Of a stretch of DNA of 27,276 nucleotides, positions 25,710 through 27,276 are shown piece by piece. Positions within the stretch are counted from its first letter, which is position 1, and each line of letters starts with the position of its first letter. Source of the stretch: an uncultured Flammeovirgaceae bacterium. GTDB taxonomy: Bacteria > Bacteroidota > Bacteroidia > Cytophagales > Cyclobacteriaceae. Position numbers and translations under genes: made by a program. Location of the stretch: assembly GCA_946886805.1 (NCBI GenBank), contig CAMPJM010000005.1:1-27276 (forward strand), written 5' to 3'. The notes beneath the pieces were generated by a model. That model was given only the letters and a program-made list of their open reading frames with translations. It was not told the DNA's origin and made no database searches.

Positions 25710-26697
25710 TAATTTATCCAACCCCACATTTACTGCTACCTATATTTCTTTTTTTAGCAAGATGCTCCAGCAGGAAGGGTATTCAGTAAAGACCGCATCA
25801 ACGAAGGATAACAAAGCATTTCGGTTAATTGACATGCTTTCTCTCATTTGGAATCATAGAAAGGAAACCGATCTGGTACTTATCGATACCTATGGAGCCC
25901 AGAATTTTTATTATGCCTATAGTGTGGGGAAACTATGTCAGCAGTTGGATCTTCCTTATATCCCAATATTACACGGGGGAAATTTGCGAGAACGCCTTGA
26001 AAAATCTCCTGGTCAATCCAAATCCCTTTTCGGAAATGCTAAGCTCAATGTAGCACCGTCCCACTTCCTGTTCGACATCTTCGAATCAGCTGGTTTCAAG
26101 AACCTCAGGATCATTCCAAACTCGATTACCCTCGGAAGTTTCCCATTCAAGGAAAGAGAGGAATTCCATCCCAGCTATCTCTGGGTTCGCCGTTTTCAGG
26201 AGCGGTACAATCCGATGATGTGTGTGCGGGTTTTCGAGGAATTAAAGAAAAAGTTTCCATCTGCCAAACTTTGTATGATCGGTCCGGAAAAGGACGGTTC
26301 CCTGGAGAAATGCAACTCCTATTCGAAAGAAAAGAATCTTGGAATCGAATTCCCAGGAAAACTAAAAAAATCGGAATGGGCAGAACTTTCGAAGCAGTAT
26401 GATTTCTTCTTAAATACCACACACGTCGACAATACCCCGATCAGTGTCATCGAGGCAATGGCGCTGGGTCTACCGGTTATTTCTACCAACGTCGGAGGAA
26501 TGCGCTACCTCATACAAAATGGAAAAGAAGGAATTCTTGTTCAGGAAAACGATGTCTCGGGAATGGTCAGGGCAGCAGTCAACCTTTTAGAAGACGAGCA
26601 GAAGGCAAAACAAATCGCTGTGGCTGCCAGGAAAAAAGTTGAGGGTTTCGACTGGGAAGTGGTAAAACCACAGTGGGTGGAGGTTCTGAACTCATGA
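25681..26697 (+). CDS. Glycosyltransferase family 4, with internal base-composition shift
   Basis: 338 residues from ATG 25681; a TTG three bases earlier is in frame. N-terminal motifs are KRILYIGNNLSNPTFTATYI and PYIPILHGGNLRERL. The donor domain includes LWVRRFQERYNPMMCVRVF, D250-NTPISVIE258 (D-x7-E variant of the E-x7-E site) and NVGGMRYLIQNGKEGILV. Hand-counted GC is about 39% over 25741-25980 and about 46% over 26041-26580, against roughly 28-33% on sample lines of upstream genes, with more C-ending codons. The gene may be a hybrid: variable 5' end, conserved 3' part. It ends 16 bases before the stop of the convergent regulator. Confidence 0.9.
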   Translation: MKKRILYIGNNLSNPTFTATYISFFSKMLQQEGYSVKTASTKDNKAFRLIDMLSLIWNHRKETDLVLIDTYGAQNFYYAYSVGKLCQQLDLPYIPILHGGNLRERLEKSPGQSKSLFGNAKLNVAPSHFLFDIFESAGFKNLRIIPNSITLGSFPFKEREEFHPSYLWVRRFQERYNPMMCVRVFEELKKKFPSAKLCMIGPEKDGSLEKCNSYSKEKNLGIEFPGKLKKSEWAELSKQYDFFLNTTHVDNTPISVIEAMALGLPVISTNVGGMRYLIQNGKEGILVQENDVSGMVRAAVNLLEDEQKAKQIAVAARKKVEGFDWEVVKPQWVEVLNS

Positions 26698-26713
26698 AAA
26701 AGCCTAACGATAC

Positions 26714-27127
26714 CTAAGACTTTACCACGTTAAGCAGTTTTTCCAGGTAGGCAACTTTGTCCTTTTCTGCCTGTACCAGTCTTTCGTATAATTTCTTGTT
26801 TTCCTCATAGGATTCTATGAGTTTTTCCAGAGGATTGATATTGCAGTTATTGTTATTGACCTGACCCGTACTGTTGTCATAGAAATTACTAAAATAATTG
26901 AATACAGCTTCCTCTGAAAAATTTTCGATGGCTTCTTTTGTAACTCCCAAGACTGCGGCTATCTGCCGCAACTTGTCTTCCTCCAGGGTCTCACTTTGTT
27001 CCAGATTGGAAACACTCTGTTGGCTGATCCCCAGTTCCTCAGCAAGAGTTTCCTGCTTCATTCCACGAAGCTCCCTTATCCGAGCTATTTTGTGGCCGAT
27101 GTGATTTGATTTTGTGGCTGTCGTCAT
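26714..27127 (-). CDS. XRE-family transcriptional regulator with coiled-coil tail
   Basis: 137-residue DNA-binding protein. The helix-turn-helix (HTH_3/XRE) occupies residues about 12-62: IARIRELRGMKQETLAEELG, then ISQQSVSNLEQSETLEEDKL and RQIAAVLGV. A low-complexity Asn-rich linker (VNNNNCNINP) leads to a charged helix (EKLIESYEENKKLYERLVQA onwards) that should form a coiled coil for dimerisation. It is convergent to the polysaccharide genes and so not part of their operon. I recall similar small regulators beside flavobacterial capsule loci, but a role in controlling this locus is inference. ATG 27127 is the only start that keeps the whole N-terminal helix. Confidence 0.88.
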   Translation of the reverse strand: MTTATKSNHIGHKIARIRELRGMKQETLAEELGISQQSVSNLEQSETLEEDKLRQIAAVLGVTKEAIENFSEEAVFNYFSNFYDNSTGQVNNNNCNINPLEKLIESYEENKKLYERLVQAEKDKVAYLEKLLNVVKS

Positions 27128-27132
27128 AATAT

Positions 27133-27140
27133 CAAAGATA
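27133..27140 (-). promoter_or_regulatory. Bacteroidota-type -7 element (TAnnTTTG) upstream of the XRE gene
   Basis: On the minus strand the bases read TATCTTTG, an exact match to the Bacteroidota sigma-factor -7 consensus. It ends five bases before the regulator's ATG, so transcription would start at or next to the start codon and leave almost no leader. No TTTG or TTG is present at the expected -33 spacing, so the call is tentative. Confidence 0.32.
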
Positions 27141-27276
27141 CAAATTCTCCATCTTCTTAATGAGCAGGTTTCACCGCTTTTATCAAATATTCATCAACAA
27201 AAATTCTTTCTTAACAGGAGTTGGATACACTGGACTAAGCTGACCCCCCTACAGACCTAAAATTAGTTACTGCCGT

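Noticed and set aside
27230..27276. Possible insertion-sequence end marked by a GACCCCCCT run at the right edge
   Set aside because: No matching inverted repeat, target duplication or transposase fragment can be seen in the window, so it cannot be supported.
1..27276. CRISPR arrays, tRNA or rRNA genes, and long direct repeats
   Set aside because: None was seen on reading through; gaps between genes are all under 150 bases and hold no repeat array or cloverleaf-like sequence.

Overview
The window is a long stretch of a surface-polysaccharide (capsule or O-antigen-like) biosynthesis locus. It most likely comes from a member of the Bacteroidota, probably a marine-type flavobacterium. The DNA is AT-rich (hand-counted lines inside the cluster are about 28-35% GC), Shine-Dalgarno sequences are weak or absent, and genes are packed head-to-tail with 1-29 base overlaps and several TTG/GTG starts. 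The one promoter-like element seen matches the Bacteroidota TAnnTTTG form. The protein families also fit: GT4 and GT2 glycosyltransferases, a Wzy/WaaL-type membrane protein and a flanking XRE regulator. The species assignment is inference; no rRNA or housekeeping marker is present.

Layout: (1) Positions 1-8321 hold a GT4 glycosyltransferase cut by the left edge, a PAPS-type sulfotransferase, a family 11 fucosyltransferase, two GT2 enzymes, a non-hydrolysing UDP-GlcNAc 2-epimerase (wecB type), a GT-B glycosyltransferase and a divergent large GT-B-like protein. A weak intrinsic terminator candidate follows. (2) Positions 8403-14726 form a nonulosonate (sialic-acid-like) module: a CMP-nonulosonate synthetase fused to a KdsC-type phosphatase, a NeuB-type synthase without the C-terminal SAF domain, a GT4, a GT2 with a galactosyltransferase-type C-terminal region, a methyltransferase, and a second, full-length NeuB-type synthase. 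(3) Positions 14723-25709 carry a possible 41-residue small protein, a two-domain GT2, an asparagine-synthase-like protein, another GT2, an unrecognised 260-residue protein, a GT4, a methyltransferase, two more GT4s and the polymerase/ligase. (4) The right end has a last GT4 whose 3' two-thirds is clearly richer in GC, then a convergent XRE-family regulator with a coiled-coil tail, and 149 bases of non-coding DNA.

All genes from the left edge to 26697 lie on the + strand, probably in one or two transcription units. Together they look able to make a complex repeat unit with fucose, one or two nonulosonic acids, N-acetylmannosamine or a derivative, methyl and sulfate decorations, and possibly amidation. 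The repeat would be polymerised by the Wzy-like protein. No flippase (Wzx), initiating phosphoglycosyltransferase, export genes (wza/wzc), UDP-ManNAc dehydrogenase or ManNAc-releasing enzyme is visible, so those must lie outside the window.

The most interesting points are the two unlike NeuB synthases beside a synthetase-phosphatase fusion, which fits a route through a 9-phosphate such as KDN-9-P; the sulfotransferase-fucosyltransferase pair; a GC shift inside the last glycosyltransferase that may mark the edge of a transferred variable region; and tiny ORFs that bridge the gaps between cistrons with ATGA overlaps.
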